Of a stretch of 64,000 nucleotides of DNA, positions 46,022 through 56,800 are shown in pieces. Each line of letters opens with the position of its first letter. The first letter of the stretch is position 1. The translations under genes and the position numbers were made by a program. The stretch comes from Flavobacterium sp. GTDB taxonomy: Bacteria > Bacteroidota > Bacteroidia > Flavobacteriales > Flavobacteriaceae. Location of the stretch: positions 248,001 to 312,000 of the forward strand of contig JAIXSK010000017.1 of assembly GCA_027484725.1 (NCBI GenBank), in the 5' to 3' direction. The notes below the pieces were generated by a model. It did no database searches. It saw only the letters and a program-made list of their open reading frames with translations, and had not been told where the DNA came from.

Positions 46022-47362
46022 TTAGTAGTGGCATTTACCGCATTCCAAACCACCCATTTGAGCAGCTGTTAGCTTATCAACACCGTATTTTTTTGAAAGT
46101 TGTTCGTGAATCTTAGTGTAGTACTCATTGCCCTCCATTTTCACGTCGGTTTTTCTGTGACAATCAATACACCAACCCATAGTAAGTGGCGCGAACTGCT
46201 TCATCACTTCATAAGTTTGAACCGGGCCGTGACAAGTTTGGCATTCAACTCCGGCAACAGTCACGTGTTGTGAGTGATTAAAATAGGCAAAATCAGGCAA
46301 ATTATGAATACGAACCCATTTGACCGGCTGTGTTTTTCCGGTATATTTTTGTGTGGATTGATCCCAACCTACTGCAGCGTATAATTTTTTGATTTCATTG
46401 TCATAGAATGCTTTTGAATGCTCGGCAGTGGCGGTTGTATCAGATACCTCAGAAATATTTTTGTGGCAATTCATACAAATATTAAGTGATGGAATACCTG
46501 CATTTTTACTGACACGAGCAGCAGAGTGACAATATTTACAATTGATACCATTGCTACCTGCGTGAATTCTGTGCGAATAATGTATAGGCTGAACCGGCTC
46601 ATAATCTTGATCGATGCCCACTTGCATGAAAAACGCATAGACATAGTATCCGCTGGCCAAAATCAAAATTACAGCGGTTACAAAAACCAAAAACTGATTT
46701 CTGGCATAAGCCACCCAAATAGGTGTCGTAGGCTCTTTAGCTTCAACTTCAATTCCGTTGGCTTTGGCAATTTTGTTGAGCACACGGGTTACCAACATAA
46801 GCATCACCACCAGCATCAACATAACCAAAGAAAGCGCCCCCAGAATTACATCGTTTGAAATTCCTCCTGAAGCAGACTCACCTCCGGGAACGGCAGCAGC
46901 AGAAGCAGCAGGCTTAGCAGGCTCTGGCTTTGGCTCAGAAGTATAAGCGATGATGTTGTCAATATCTGCATTTGACAATTGAGGAAAAGCAGTCATGACG
47001 GCTTTGTTGTTTTCTTCAAAGAGTTTCACAGCAGCAGCATCGCCTGATTTAATCATCTCAGAGCTGTTGTGAATCCATTTGTACAACCATTCTTTATCAT
47101 GTTTAGCCGCAATTCCGCGAAGTGCAGGCCCGGTTGCTTTTGCATCAAGCTTGTGACAAGCAGCACAATTGGCATTGAACAATTCTTTCCCTTTGGCCGC
47201 ATCACCCCCTCCGGCAGCAGGTGCATCAGGTGCAGCGGCTGCAGCATCAGGTGTTGCAGGAGCCGGATTTTGCGCAATAGAGGTTAGTGAGAAAGTTAGC
47301 AGAAGCGCTAAACCGAAGATAAATTTTTTAGAAATCGAATTATGGTTACCCACTTTTTTCAT
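46022..47362 (-). CDS. actA: Alternative complex III subunit ActA, six-haem cytochrome c
   Basis: 446 residues. Six CxxCH motifs are present at residues 66-70, 275-279, 296-300, 374-378, 398-402 and 441-445. The first, in CAACHKLDAKATGPALRG, belongs to an N-terminal class I cytochrome c (about 52-145) joined by an Ala/Pro linker and a membrane segment (about 172-192); the other five form the pentahaem ActA domain after a second segment (about 223-246). It starts the operon, whose promoter is 87 bases upstream. Confidence 0.94.
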   Translation of the reverse strand: MKKVGNHNSISKKFIFGLALLLTFSLTSIAQNPAPATPDAAAAAPDAPAAGGGDAAKGKELFNANCAACHKLDAKATGPALRGIAAKHDKEWLYKWIHNSSEMIKSGDAAAVKLFEENNKAVMTAFPQLSNADIDNIIAYTSEPKPEPAKPAASAAAVPGGESASGGISNDVILGALSLVMLMLVVMLMLVTRVLNKIAKANGIEVEAKEPTTPIWVAYARNQFLVFVTAVILILASGYYVYAFFMQVGIDQDYEPVQPIHYSHRIHAGSNGINCKYCHSAARVSKNAGIPSLNICMNCHKNISEVSDTTATAEHSKAFYDNEIKKLYAAVGWDQSTQKYTGKTQPVKWVRIHNLPDFAYFNHSQHVTVAGVECQTCHGPVQTYEVMKQFAPLTMGWCIDCHRKTDVKMEGNEYYTKIHEQLSKKYGVDKLTAAQMGGLECGKCHY

Positions 47363-47448
47363 ATTTAGTAATGATTATCTACTTACTTTGAAACGCGTCT
47401 CTGACTGATAACAGGGCATTTTCGACGCACTTTACTTCAAAACTGCCA

Positions 47449-47478
47449 CAAAAATACGATTTATGAGTTATCCACAAA
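47449..47478 (-). promoter_or_regulatory. Promoter of the act-cox respiratory operon
   Basis: TTTG (47475-47478), an 18-bp spacer and a perfect TATTTTTG -7 box (47449-47456) on the minus strand, leaving an 80-base leader before actA. The sequence TTATCCACA (47468-47476, plus strand) overlaps the -33 element. Confidence 0.7.
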
Positions 47479-47533
47479 ACCTTAAAATACTCTTAAAAGG
47501 CAATTTATACCAATTCTAAATAAACATTATTGT

Positions 47534-47562
47534 TTTGTATCATTTGAGAAGTATTACATTTG
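47534..47562 (+). promoter_or_regulatory. Promoter of the SPOR-domain protein gene
   Basis: TTTG (47534-47537), 17-bp spacer, perfect TACATTTG -7 box (47555-47562). It includes the TTG that would open a longer frame, showing that the ATG at 47581 is the start. Confidence 0.7.
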
Positions 47563-47580
47563 TATAAAAATCACTACTTT

Positions 47581-47970
47581 ATGAAAATTCTGACTCCAAA
47601 ACACCTCTTTTTGAGCCTACTTTTTTTAGGATTGTCTAGCCAAAAAATATATGCGCAAGATGCAAATGTAACTGTAAACCAAGACCCAAAGTTTGAACAA
47701 TTGCTCTCTGAAAAAAGAAAAATTAACAGCTCGCTGACCATCACTGATCGTTATAAAATTCAAATCTACAGTGGCGAAAGCGAAACGGCTAAGAAAACAC
47801 TGGGCGATTTTAGAAAAGAATTCAAAAATTACGACGGCACAATTGTGTTTAACACCCCTGTATACAAAGTTTGGATTGGAAATTTTAAAACGCGTATTGA
47901 AGCCGAGCGCAATCTTTCATTACTCAAAAAGAAATACCCGAATGCGCTACTGATTAGACCCAACAAATAA
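47581..47970 (+). CDS. Secreted SPOR-domain protein
   Basis: 129 residues from ATG 47581. A signal peptide (MKILTPKHLFLSLLFLGLSS..., cut near IYAQ) is followed by a short variable part and a C-terminal SPOR domain (about residues 55-129: YKIQIYSGESETAKKT, VYKVWIGNFKTRIEAERN). SPOR domains bind peptidoglycan stripped of stem peptides, mostly at division sites. Cell-wall binding in the periplasm is therefore likely; the partner is unknown. It is a single-gene unit divergent from actA. Confidence 0.85.
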   Translation: MKILTPKHLFLSLLFLGLSSQKIYAQDANVTVNQDPKFEQLLSEKRKINSSLTITDRYKIQIYSGESETAKKTLGDFRKEFKNYDGTIVFNTPVYKVWIGNFKTRIEAERNLSLLKKKYPNALLIRPNK

Positions 47971-47981
47971 AATTTATTCAT

Positions 47982-48012
47982 AAAAAAAGCCCTGATTTTC
48001 AGGGCTTTTTTT
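47982..48012. terminator. Bidirectional terminator between the SPOR gene and infB
   Basis: AAAAAAAGCCCTGA (47982-47995) pairs with TCAGGGCTTTTTTT (47999-48012), with a three-base loop; it serves both convergent genes. Confidence 0.9.
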
Positions 48013-48022
48013 ATGCAGTCTA

Positions 48023-50713
48023 TTATTTAAGTTTCTTTTTGACAGCAACCTCTTGGAAGGCTTCAATAGTATCATTGATTTCGATGTCGTTGTAGTTTTT
48101 GAGTTGAATACCACAATCGTATCCTTTACTAACTTCTTTAACATCGTCTTTAAAGCGTTTAAGCGCCCCTATTTCTCCAGTGAAAATAACAACCCCTTCA
48201 CGAATCAATCTGATTTTTGAAGAGCGGAATACTTTTCCATCGGTAATCATACATCCGGCAATTGAACCGACTTTAGAAATTTTGAATACCTCACGAATTT
48301 CGGCAGTACCAGTGATTTCTTCTTTCATTTCAGGAGACAACATTCCTTCCATGGCATCTTTCAAATCATCGATGGCGTCATAGATGATTGAGTAGTTTCT
48401 GATGTCGATTTCTTCTTTCTCTGCCAATGTTTTTGCACTTCCTGCCGGACGCACGTTAAAACCAATGATGATGGCATCTGAAGCTGATGCGAGCATTACG
48501 TCGCTTTCAGTAATAGCGCCCACTCCTTTGTGGATGATGTTGATTTGAATTTCATCCGTTGAAAGTTTAGAGAAGGAATCTGTCAACGCTTCAACCGAGC
48601 CATCAACATCTCCTTTGATGATGATGTTAAGTTCTTTAAATTGACCCAAGGCAATACGGCGACCAATTTCGGCCAAAGTAATATGTCTTTGTGTACGAAC
48701 CGATTGCTCGCGCTGTAATTGTGTTCTTTTGGCGGCAATTTGCTTGGCTTCTCTTTCGTCTTCAAACACGTTGAATTTATCTCCCGCTGTTGGCGCTCCG
48801 TCGAGACCTAGAACAGATAACGGAGTAGACGGACCGGCCTCTTTTACATTGTGTCCGCGTTCATCAAACATCGCTCTGATTTTACCGTGGTTTTTACCCG
48901 CCAACATATAGTCTCCGATACGCAAAGTCCCGTTTTGGACCAAGATGGTAGCTACATAACCTTTTCCTTTGTCAAGTTGTGCTTCTACAACAGTTCCTTG
49001 AGCTAATCTGTCTGGATTGGCTTTTAAATCAAGGATTTCGGCTTCTAACAATACTTTTTCAAGCAATTCTTTGACGCCTGTTCCGGCTTTAGCTGAAATA
49101 TCATGTGATTGAATTTTTCCGCCCCAATCTTCAACCAATAAATTCATCCCTGCCAAACGCTCCTTGATTTTTTCCGGATTGGCATTGGGTTTATCAATTT
49201 TGTTGATTGCAAAAATAATCGGAACACCGGCTGCTTGCGCATGACTAATGGCTTCTTTGGTTTGCGGCATGATATCGTCATCGGCAGCAATTACAATAAT
49301 CGCAATATCGGTTACCTGAGCACCACGAGCACGCATCGCCGTAAATGCCTCATGACCCGGTGTATCTAAGAAAGCTATTTTTTGTCCATTTTCAAGTGTC
49401 ACACCATAAGCTCCGATGTGTTGGGTAATTCCTCCAGACTCACCGGCAATTACATTCTCTTTACGGATGTAGTCCAAAAGGGAAGTTTTACCGTGGTCTA
49501 CGTGCCCCATTACAGTTACAATAGGCGCACGATTTACCATTTCTTCTGGGCTATCTTCTTGAACTTGGATGTTTTCTTCAATGTCTGTTGTGATAAATTC
49601 TACATCAAAGCCGAATTCATCTGCAACAATGGTCAAGGTTTCCGCATCTAATCGTTGGTTCATGGTAACCATGATACCCAATGACATACAGGTTCCTATG
49701 ACTTTGGTAATAGGCACATCCATCATGGTCGCAATTTCACCCACCGTAACAAACTCGGTCACTTTAATGGTTTTGCTTCCTTCTTCAAATGCTCTTTGTT
49801 CTTCTTCCGATTTTTGGCGGTGCGAATCGCGTTTGTCACGACGGTATTTAGCCGCTTTTGATTTACCCGATTTGCCTTGAAGTTTCTCTAAGGTTTCGCG
49901 AATTTGGTTTTTAACTTCTTCTTCTGTTGGCTCAACTTTGGCAACAACAGGACGATTATTTCCTTTGTTAAAGCCTAGTTTTGCACCGGGTTTATTGTTC
50001 CCGCCTGAATTATTTCCGCCTGGTCTATTGCCTTGCTGGGACTGACCCGGCTTCACTTCGTTTGGTTTTGAAGGAATACGCTTGCGCTTGTTTTTTTGAT
50101 TTTGACTGGCGTTATTGCCTGCTTGTTTTGGATCTTCTTTTTTCTTTTTGGCACGCTCAAACTGTGACAAATCAATGGTTTGTCCGGTAAGCGTTGCTCC
50201 TGAAAGTTTTTGATACTGTGTAGTAATGGTATCATCTACCGTTGGCGTCACCTCTGGAGTTGCTGGCTGAGCTGCCTCTTGAGCCGGGGCTATAGATGGC
50301 GCTGTTGGTTCAGGTGCTGGGGCCTCGGTTTTGTCTGAAGAAGCACGAGTACCTTCTAAATCAATAACACCCACTTGTTTTAGGCCAGAAACAACCGCGC
50401 GTGCTTTGATGACTTCATTGCGCTGACGCTCCTCTTCTTGTTTACGCTTGTCTTCAATTTCTTTTTCACGCTCGAGTCTGAGGGCTTCTTTTTCTTTGCG
50501 TTTTTCTTCGCCAACTTCTTTGGATGCTTCTTTATTGCCTTTGTCACCGGCAAATTGACTTTGCAGGATTCCATATTCTACATCAGAGATTTTGGCATTC
50601 GGATTGGCATCAATGGTAATGCCTTTCTCTTTGAGATGCTCAACGGCTCTGTCAAGTGAAATATTAAATTCCCTTAAAACCTTATTAATTCTTATTACTC
50701 TTTCTTCAGACAT
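48023..50713 (-). CDS. infB: Translation initiation factor IF-2
   Basis: 896 residues. The N-terminal third is low-complexity and charged, with a short IF2_N helix at the start ([15 protein letters not shown]) and a second IF2_N near 315-360. The G domain has G1 [13 protein letters not shown] (about 404), G3 [15 protein letters not shown] and G4 [10 protein letters not shown], followed by domains II-IV ending in [16 protein letters not shown]. It places initiator fMet-tRNA on the ribosome. It is last in rimP-nusA-infB, 51 bases after nusA. Confidence 0.97.
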   Translation of the reverse strand: MSEERVIRINKVLREFNISLDRAVEHLKEKGITIDANPNAKISDVEYGILQSQFAGDKGNKEASKEVGEEKRKEKEALRLEREKEIEDKRKQEEERQRNEVIKARAVVSGLKQVGVIDLEGTRASSDKTEAPAPEPTAPSIAPAQEAAQPATPEVTPTVDDTITTQYQKLSGATLTGQTIDLSQFERAKKKKEDPKQAGNNASQNQKNKRKRIPSKPNEVKPGQSQQGNRPGGNNSGGNNKPGAKLGFNKGNNRPVVAKVEPTEEEVKNQIRETLEKLQGKSGKSKAAKYRRDKRDSHRQKSEEEQRAFEEGSKTIKVTEFVTVGEIATMMDVPITKVIGTCMSLGIMVTMNQRLDAETLTIVADEFGFDVEFITTDIEENIQVQEDSPEEMVNRAPIVTVMGHVDHGKTSLLDYIRKENVIAGESGGITQHIGAYGVTLENGQKIAFLDTPGHEAFTAMRARGAQVTDIAIIVIAADDDIMPQTKEAISHAQAAGVPIIFAINKIDKPNANPEKIKERLAGMNLLVEDWGGKIQSHDISAKAGTGVKELLEKVLLEAEILDLKANPDRLAQGTVVEAQLDKGKGYVATILVQNGTLRIGDYMLAGKNHGKIRAMFDERGHNVKEAGPSTPLSVLGLDGAPTAGDKFNVFEDEREAKQIAAKRTQLQREQSVRTQRHITLAEIGRRIALGQFKELNIIIKGDVDGSVEALTDSFSKLSTDEIQINIIHKGVGAITESDVMLASASDAIIIGFNVRPAGSAKTLAEKEEIDIRNYSIIYDAIDDLKDAMEGMLSPEMKEEITGTAEIREVFKISKVGSIAGCMITDGKVFRSSKIRLIREGVVIFTGEIGALKRFKDDVKEVSKGYDCGIQLKNYNDIEINDTIEAFQEVAVKKKLK

Positions 50714-50764
50714 AAAATCTTTTTATTTGTGGCTTTGGTTGTGCTGTTGTTTAGTGTTGTATGC

Positions 50765-52009
50765 TTAAGAATTCAACTCTTCTTTTAAAATGCGCATTAC
50801 TTCGAGAATTGTTTCTTCTTCTAAATCTGTTCTTCTGACCAAATCATCTACGTCTTGGTTGAGGATACTTCTGGCAGTATCTAAGCCAATTTTGGCAAAC
50901 TCGTCAATTACCCAACCATCTATTTCGTCTGAGAACTCTGACAATTCAACATCGTCTTCTTCATCGATGGTACTTCCTTCTCGAATTACATCTAATTCAT
51001 AGCCGGTCAATAATCCTGCGAGTTTAATATTGTGCCCGCCACGACCAATGGCTTTTGAAACTTCTTCTAACTTCAAGAAAACTTCAGCTCTTTTATCCTC
51101 TTCAAAAATTTTGATAGACGACACCTTGGCCGGACTCAAAGCACGAGAAATATACAATTGTGTGTTGCTGGTATAATTGATTACATCAATGTTTTCATTG
51201 CCCAATTCACGAACAATTCCATGAATACGAGAACCTTTCATTCCAACGCAAGCGCCTACAGGATCAATGCGGTCATCGTAAGAATCTACCGCTACTTTGG
51301 CCTTCTCGCCCGGAATACGCACCACGTTTTTAATCATAATCAAACCATCAAATACTTCTGGAATTTCTTGCTCGAATAATTTTTCAAGGAATTTTTCAGA
51401 AGTTCTTGACATAATGATTTGCGGCTTATTGCCCTTTAGCTCGACATTTTCAATAATTCCACGCACATTATCGCCCTTGCGGAAAAAGTCAGATGGAATT
51501 TGTTTTTCTTTTGGAAGCACGATTTCGTTTCCTTCATCATCAACCAAAATAACTACTCTTGGACGCACATGATGCACCTCTGCAGTATATATTTCTCCGA
51601 TTAAATCTTTGAATTGTTTGTATAAATTGGTGTTGTCGTGTTCGTGAATTTTTGAAATCAAATTCTGACGCAAAGCCAAAATAGCACGACGACCCAAATC
51701 AATGAGTTTTACTTCTTCAGAAACTTCTTCGCCAATTTCAAAATCCGGCTCAATCTTTCTGGCTTCGGTTAATGTAATTTCTTCATTTTCTAAATCGAGA
51801 TCTTCATCGGCCACAATGACTCTTCTTCGCCAAATTTCCATATCGCCTTTATCTGGATTGATAATGATATCGAAATTCTCATCAGAACCGAATTTTTTCT
51901 TCAATGCGTTTCTAAAAACATCTTCTAAAATCGCCATAAGCGTTACGCGATCGATCAGCTTGTCATCTTTGAACTCTGAAAACGACTCGATTAATGCTAA
52001 ATTTTCCAT
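50765..52009 (-). CDS. nusA: Transcription termination/antitermination factor NusA
   Basis: 414 residues: an N-terminal RNA-polymerase-binding domain (about 1-125), an S1 domain (about 135-200), and two KH domains (about 205-350, DPVGACVGMKGSRIHGIVREL and IGRGGHNIKLAGLLTG). The C-terminal acidic repeats of E. coli NusA are only partly present (about 360-414). It modulates pausing and termination. It follows rimP by 12 bases. Confidence 0.96.
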   Translation of the reverse strand: MENLALIESFSEFKDDKLIDRVTLMAILEDVFRNALKKKFGSDENFDIIINPDKGDMEIWRRRVIVADEDLDLENEEITLTEARKIEPDFEIGEEVSEEVKLIDLGRRAILALRQNLISKIHEHDNTNLYKQFKDLIGEIYTAEVHHVRPRVVILVDDEGNEIVLPKEKQIPSDFFRKGDNVRGIIENVELKGNKPQIIMSRTSEKFLEKLFEQEIPEVFDGLIMIKNVVRIPGEKAKVAVDSYDDRIDPVGACVGMKGSRIHGIVRELGNENIDVINYTSNTQLYISRALSPAKVSSIKIFEEDKRAEVFLKLEEVSKAIGRGGHNIKLAGLLTGYELDVIREGSTIDEEDDVELSEFSDEIDGWVIDEFAKIGLDTARSILNQDVDDLVRRTDLEEETILEVMRILKEELNS

Positions 52010-52021
52010 GCCATCTTTTGA

Positions 52022-52486
52022 TTAAAATATTACTGTAACAATAGCTTCTTTAATTTCAGAATAAGGAATTTCTTGTGTTTTTTGCACGGTTTCTTTTCCT
52101 TTTCCGATTTTTTTAGGTTCTCTGGCTTGCCAGGATAAAGTTATAAAATTATCGTTTGCCGCTACAAGCTCGGCTTCAATAGTTTGACCATCTGTTTTTA
52201 CAATCAAAGTTCTTCCGATGTTTTTGATGTATTGACGTACCATTTTAAGTGGAGACCCCACACCTACTGAAGCAACTTCTAACGCGAAATCTTGTTCTTC
52301 ACGATCGAGGTTGTGCTCAATAGCGCGGCTGACATCAATACAATCTTGCAAAGTAACTCCGTGATCACCATCAATATTTACGTTGATTTTTCCGGCATCT
52401 GTAATGGTTAAATCAATCAAAAACAACGAAGGTCTGTCTTGAAGAGCCTCCTCGAGCAACTGACGAACTTTTTCTTTGAATGTCAT
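52022..52486 (-). CDS. rimP: Ribosome maturation factor RimP
   Basis: 154 residues, two-domain Rim[29 protein letters not shown] in the N-terminal alpha/beta domain and the SH3-like C-terminal domain with [14 protein letters not shown]. It is needed for 30S subunit maturation. It is the first gene of the conserved rimP-nusA-infB order. A hairpin with U-run sits in its leader, 11 bases before the ATG. Confidence 0.94.
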   Translation of the reverse strand: MTFKEKVRQLLEEALQDRPSLFLIDLTITDAGKINVNIDGDHGVTLQDCIDVSRAIEHNLDREEQDFALEVASVGVGSPLKMVRQYIKNIGRTLIVKTDGQTIEAELVAANDNFITLSWQAREPKKIGKGKETVQKTQEIPYSEIKEAIVTVIF

Positions 52487-52496
52487 ATTTTTTTAT

Positions 52497-52522
52497 AAAA
52501 AGAGGGAAGCAGTGCTTCCCTC
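52497..52522 (-). promoter_or_regulatory. Terminator-like hairpin in the leader of rimP-nusA-infB
   Basis: GAGGGAAGC (52502-52510) pairs perfectly with GCTTCCCTC (52514-52522) over a three-base loop. On the minus strand it is followed by TTTTT and then, 11 bases from the hairpin, by the rimP ATG. A weaker CGTT/AACG stem (52532-52535 with 52544-52547) precedes it. Because a promoter box lies just upstream, it is in the mRNA leader and may act as an attenuator. Confidence 0.5.
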
Positions 52523-52550
52523 ATTATTTAACGTTCTATAAATAACGGTG

Positions 52551-52578
52551 CAAATATAATCTTTTTTTATAATTCAAA
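52551..52578 (-). promoter_or_regulatory. Promoter of rimP-nusA-infB
   Basis: Perfect TATATTTG -7 box (52551-52558, minus strand) with TTTG (52575-52578) 16 bp upstream; a leader of about 60 bases follows. Confidence 0.65.
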
Positions 52579-52662
52579 ATTCATTGAGCTCTTAAAAAAA
52601 ATTGTATTACCTTTATATCACACAAAAACAAAATTGTTTCTATAAATTTTCACTCTTTTACT

Positions 52663-53487
52663 ATGAAAAAAATACTTGTCCCAACGGATTTTTCAGAACA
52701 CGCCGAATATGCTCTAAAAGTTGCTGCACAAATTGCCCGCGAGAACAACAGCGAAATCATCTTGTTGCACATGTTGGAATTGCCTCACCAAGCCGGAGAT
52801 GCTATTGGAAGCGGCCATCAGATTCCCGAAATCATGCTTTACAAAAACAAAGCGCTCGAGAATCTTGAAGAACTTATGGATGCAGATTTCTTAGACGGAA
52901 TCAATGTTTCTGAAGCTGTTCAATTTGAAAAAGCCTTTGACGGAATCATGAAAATCATCAAAAAAAACGAAGTTGATTTAGTAGTCATGGGTTCACATGG
53001 AACCAGTGGTTTTGAAGAGATGTTCATCGGATCAAATACCGAAAAAGTAGTTCGTTTCTCTGATGTTCCTGTATTGGTCATCAAAAACAAAGTAGACGAC
53101 TTTAAAGCAACAAATTTCGTTTTCGCCTCTGACTTTTCAAATGAAATCAAAAAACCATTTAAATTATTACTTGACTTTGCTAAAGTATTCAACTCAAAAT
53201 TAAATTTGGTAATGATCAATACCCCTAACAGTTTTAAACCAACACATACAGCAGAGAAAATCATGAGCGAATTCATGACAGAATTCAACTACAGTAACTA
53301 CAGTATGGATATTTACAACGACACTAATGTAGAAAAAGGGATTTTGAATTTTGCTAATCGTGTAAATGCAGACTTAATCGGTATGTGTACCCACGGAAGA
53401 ACCGGTTTTGCCCATTTCTTCAACGGAAGCATCAGCGAAGACTTAGTAAACCACGCTGTTCGACCTGTAATTACTTTCAAAATCTAA
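52663..53487 (+). CDS. Tandem universal stress protein (two UspA domains)
   Basis: 274 residues. Two UspA folds: residues 1-140 (MKKILVPTDFSEHAEYAL, MGSHGTSGFEEMFIGSNTEKVV with the nucleotide-binding GxxG-x9-GS/T motif) and 145-274 (NFVFASDFSNEIKKPF, MCTHGRTGFAHFFNGSISEDLV). Family members bind ATP or other nucleotides and help in stress tolerance; the target is unknown. The gene is a single unit followed by a terminator. Confidence 0.9.
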   Translation: MKKILVPTDFSEHAEYALKVAAQIARENNSEIILLHMLELPHQAGDAIGSGHQIPEIMLYKNKALENLEELMDADFLDGINVSEAVQFEKAFDGIMKIIKKNEVDLVVMGSHGTSGFEEMFIGSNTEKVVRFSDVPVLVIKNKVDDFKATNFVFASDFSNEIKKPFKLLLDFAKVFNSKLNLVMINTPNSFKPTHTAEKIMSEFMTEFNYSNYSMDIYNDTNVEKGILNFANRVNADLIGMCTHGRTGFAHFFNGSISEDLVNHAVRPVITFKI

Positions 53488-53511
53488 ATCATTCTGAAAA
53501 TAGTTTAAATA

Positions 53512-53543
53512 AAAAAAGCCTCCTGATACAGGAGGCTTTTTTT
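53512..53543. terminator. Bidirectional terminator between the Usp gene and tRNA-Gln
   Basis: GCCTCCTG (53518-53525) pairs with CAGGAGGC (53529-53536), flanked by an A-run and a T-run. Confidence 0.88.
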
Positions 53544-53544
53544 G

Positions 53545-53615
53545 TTGGTCCACTAGGACTCGAACCTAGAAAGACGGCACCAAAAACCGTAGTGTTACCA
53601 TTACACCATGGACCA
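53545..53615 (-). tRNA. tRNA-Gln (anticodon TTG)
   Basis: 71 nt on the minus strand. Acceptor TGGTCCA/TGGACCA, D arm GTGT/ACAC, anticodon stem ACGGT/GCCGT with loop TTTTGGT and anticodon TTG at 53581-53583, T stem CTAGG/CCTAG with TTCGAGT loop. CCA not encoded. A TAAATTTG -7 box lies upstream. Confidence 0.94.
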
Positions 53616-53638
53616 TTACCATTGCTGTAAAGCGAGTG

Positions 53639-53668
53639 CAAATTTATAACAAAATTTATTTTAAGCAA
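53639..53668 (-). promoter_or_regulatory. tRNA-Gln promoter
   Basis: TTG (53666-53668), 19-bp spacer, perfect TAAATTTG -7 box (53639-53646) on the minus strand, 23 bases before the mature tRNA. Confidence 0.65.
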
Positions 53669-53832
53669 GATTTTAGAAAAAAATTCTCGTTTTTTTCTTG
53701 AATTATTTTTCATGGATAATACTTCATGTTTTAAATCGTTGATAAACAGCCCTGCATTTTTTTAGGAATCAAAACGGGCATACGCAAAAAAATAGTTTCT
53801 TTGTATCGCTTTAAAAAACTACAAACATTTAT

Positions 53833-56800
53833 ATGACGACATTCAATTTCAACAAGTGGAATACCATCACCGGTTGGGTCGCTTTTACCATCGCCTTAAT
53901 CACCTATACACTTACCGTTGAACCCACTATGAGTTTTTGGGATTGTGGCGAATACATTGCTACTGCTGCCAAACTCGAAGTAGGTCACCCGCCGGGAGCA
54001 CCACTCTTTCAAATGATGGGTGCTTTCTTTGCCATGTTTGCGACCGACGCACAACACGTAGCACTTATGGTAAACATGATGTCTGTGTTTTCAAGCGCCT
54101 TTACTATTTTGTTTTTGTTTTGGTCTTCAACAATGATCATGAGAAAAATCATTGCCTCTGGAACCGAGCCTGAACAAATCACACAAACCAATGCAATCGT
54201 TATTCTGGGAAGTTCATTGGTCGGTGCCTTGGCCTTTACTTTTTCAGATAGTTTTTGGTTTAATGCCGTTGAAGCCGAAGTATACGCCATGGCCATGTTA
54301 CTCATCGCTTTGCTTTTGTGGTTGGCCTTGCGTTGGGAACAAGACATGTTTACACCACGCGGAAACAAATGGTTACTGGTGATTAGTTTGATCATCGGCC
54401 TTTCTTTTGGCGTGCATTTTATGGCACTATTAGCGATTCCATCCATCGGATTTTTATATTATTTCAAACACTACAAAACCATTACCATCAAAAACTTTGT
54501 CGTGGCTAATGTAGTGGTGGTAGCCATCTTGTTGTTTATTTTTAAATTGCTTTTGCCGCTCACGATGGCGTTTTTCGGAAAAACTGAAATCTACATGGTC
54601 AACAACTTTGGATTGCCTTTCAACTCCGGAACCATCTTTGTTGCCATGCTGTTTATTGCTTTCTTCTATTTTGGTTTGCGATACACCCGCCAAAAAGGAT
54701 TGATTTTTTACAACACCATTATTTTGTGTATTCTGTTTATTCTCATTGGTTTCTCTACTTGGATGATGTTGCCTATTCGCGCCAATGCCAATACCGTAAT
54801 TAATGAAAATAAACCCTCAGATGCTGCCGAGGTTTTAGCCTATTACAACCGCGAACAATACGGCGTGAATCCACTTTTTTACGGACCGCAATACACCGAT
54901 TCTTTTGCCGGATTGGATGAAGAAACACCTTATTTAGACAAAGCCCCCAATTACGAACGCGATTACAAAACCGGCCAATACATCATTACCAATAATTACA
55001 AGAATGCGGAACAAAACAGCGACGACAACCAAAAAGCCATTTTGCCGCGTTTGTGGAGCACCGAACATATTGAGAACTATATTCGCTTTACCCGTGAGCC
55101 GGAATTCAAAATAAAACCTGAATATTCTGAAGAAAAAGAGCTTGTTGATGTTATTGCTGAATTCAGAAAAGCCTACGCCGATAAGCAAATTGACACCGAA
55201 GGCTACATTACGTTTTTGAAAAGCTACGGAGAATATTTAGACATTCAAAAACCATCTACTTGGGACAATTTGAGCTTTATGTTTGAATACCAATTTGGTT
55301 ATATGTATTGGCGCTATTTGATGTGGAACTTTGTGGGCCGACAAAACGACAACCAAGGAAAATATGACCAATTAGACGGAAACTGGCTCAGCGGCATTTC
55401 TTTTATTGACGAAATGCATTTGGGTTCACAAGCCAATTTGCCCGATGACCAGCTTCACAACAAAGGTCGAAACTTATATTTCTTCTTACCTTTTATACTA
55501 GGCTTGGCCGGGATGCTGTTTCACGCCAAAAAAGATTTAAAAAGTTTTTATGTCTTATTGGCCTTGTTTCTCTTCACCGGAATTGCCTTAAAAATTTACC
55601 TCAATGAACGACCTTTTGAACCGCGAGAACGCGATTATGCATTAGTGGGCTCATTCTTTGTCTTTGCGATCTGGGTTGGATTCGGCGTTTATGCTTTGTT
55701 TGAATCGGCGCGTAAATATTTGCAACCTAAATTGGCCGGACCAATCTGTATTGGATTGTGTTTGTTGGCAGCACCGGTTTTAATGGCTTCACAAAACTGG
55801 GATGACCACGATCGTTCACAAAAATACACGGCTATTGCGATGGCCAAAAACTATCTGAATTCGTGCGAACCCAACGCTATTTTGTTTACCATTGGCGACA
55901 ATGACACCTTTCCGCTTTGGTATGCACAAGAAATTGAAGGCATTAGAACTGACATCAAAATTGTCAACACCAGTCTGTTTATGACTGATTGGTACATTGA
56001 TCAGATGAAGATGAAAACCTATCAATCAGAAGGCTTACCTATTTCATTTACGCACGAACAATATGTAGGTGACAAACTTGATTATGCTGTTCACAATGCC
56101 AAAACTGAAGCACGCTGGAACCTCAAAGATTTATTGCACTTTATTGCCAGCGATGATCCACGCACACTCATAGACATGGACAACGGACAAAAAATTCACT
56201 TTTATCCAACCAATAAAGTTCGTATTCCTATTGACAAAAACAACATCATTCAAAACAAAGTTGTCAGTCCGGCGCAGTATGATTCGATTGTTCCGTACAT
56301 TGACATTGAAATCAAAGGACCTGCTTTGTACAAAAACCGTTTGATGATGCTTGATGTATTAGCCAACAACAATTGGAAACGCCCTATTTATTTTACAGGC
56401 GGAAGTTTTGGCGATGACGATTATTTATGGATGAAAGATTATCTGCAACTAGACGGTATGGTGTACAAACTGGTTCCGATTCGCACGCCGATTCCAAAAG
56501 ACGGCAGCCCGCTGGATATGGGGCAAATTGACAGCCAAAAAATGTACAACATCGTTATGAAATGGGATTGGGGCAACGGAGAACTCAAAACTATTTATCA
56601 CGATCCTGAAACTCGAAAAAACAGCATTTCATACCGAGCCAATATGGCACGTCTCATGGAGCAACTCATCAATGAAGGACACAATGACCAGGCAACAAAA
56701 ATCATTGATTTAGCTATGGAAAAAATGCCGTTGCAATATTACGGCTACTACTCACTGGTAGACCCTTTTGCCGGCGGCTATTATGAAGTAGGTCAAAAAC

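Noticed and set aside
47468..47476. Origin of replication
   Set aside because: Only one DnaA box, no AT-rich unwinding region with repeats, no dnaA or dnaN nearby.
54009..54446. Open frame of 145 codons on the minus strand
   Set aside because: Antisense to the DUF2723 gene; shadow frame.
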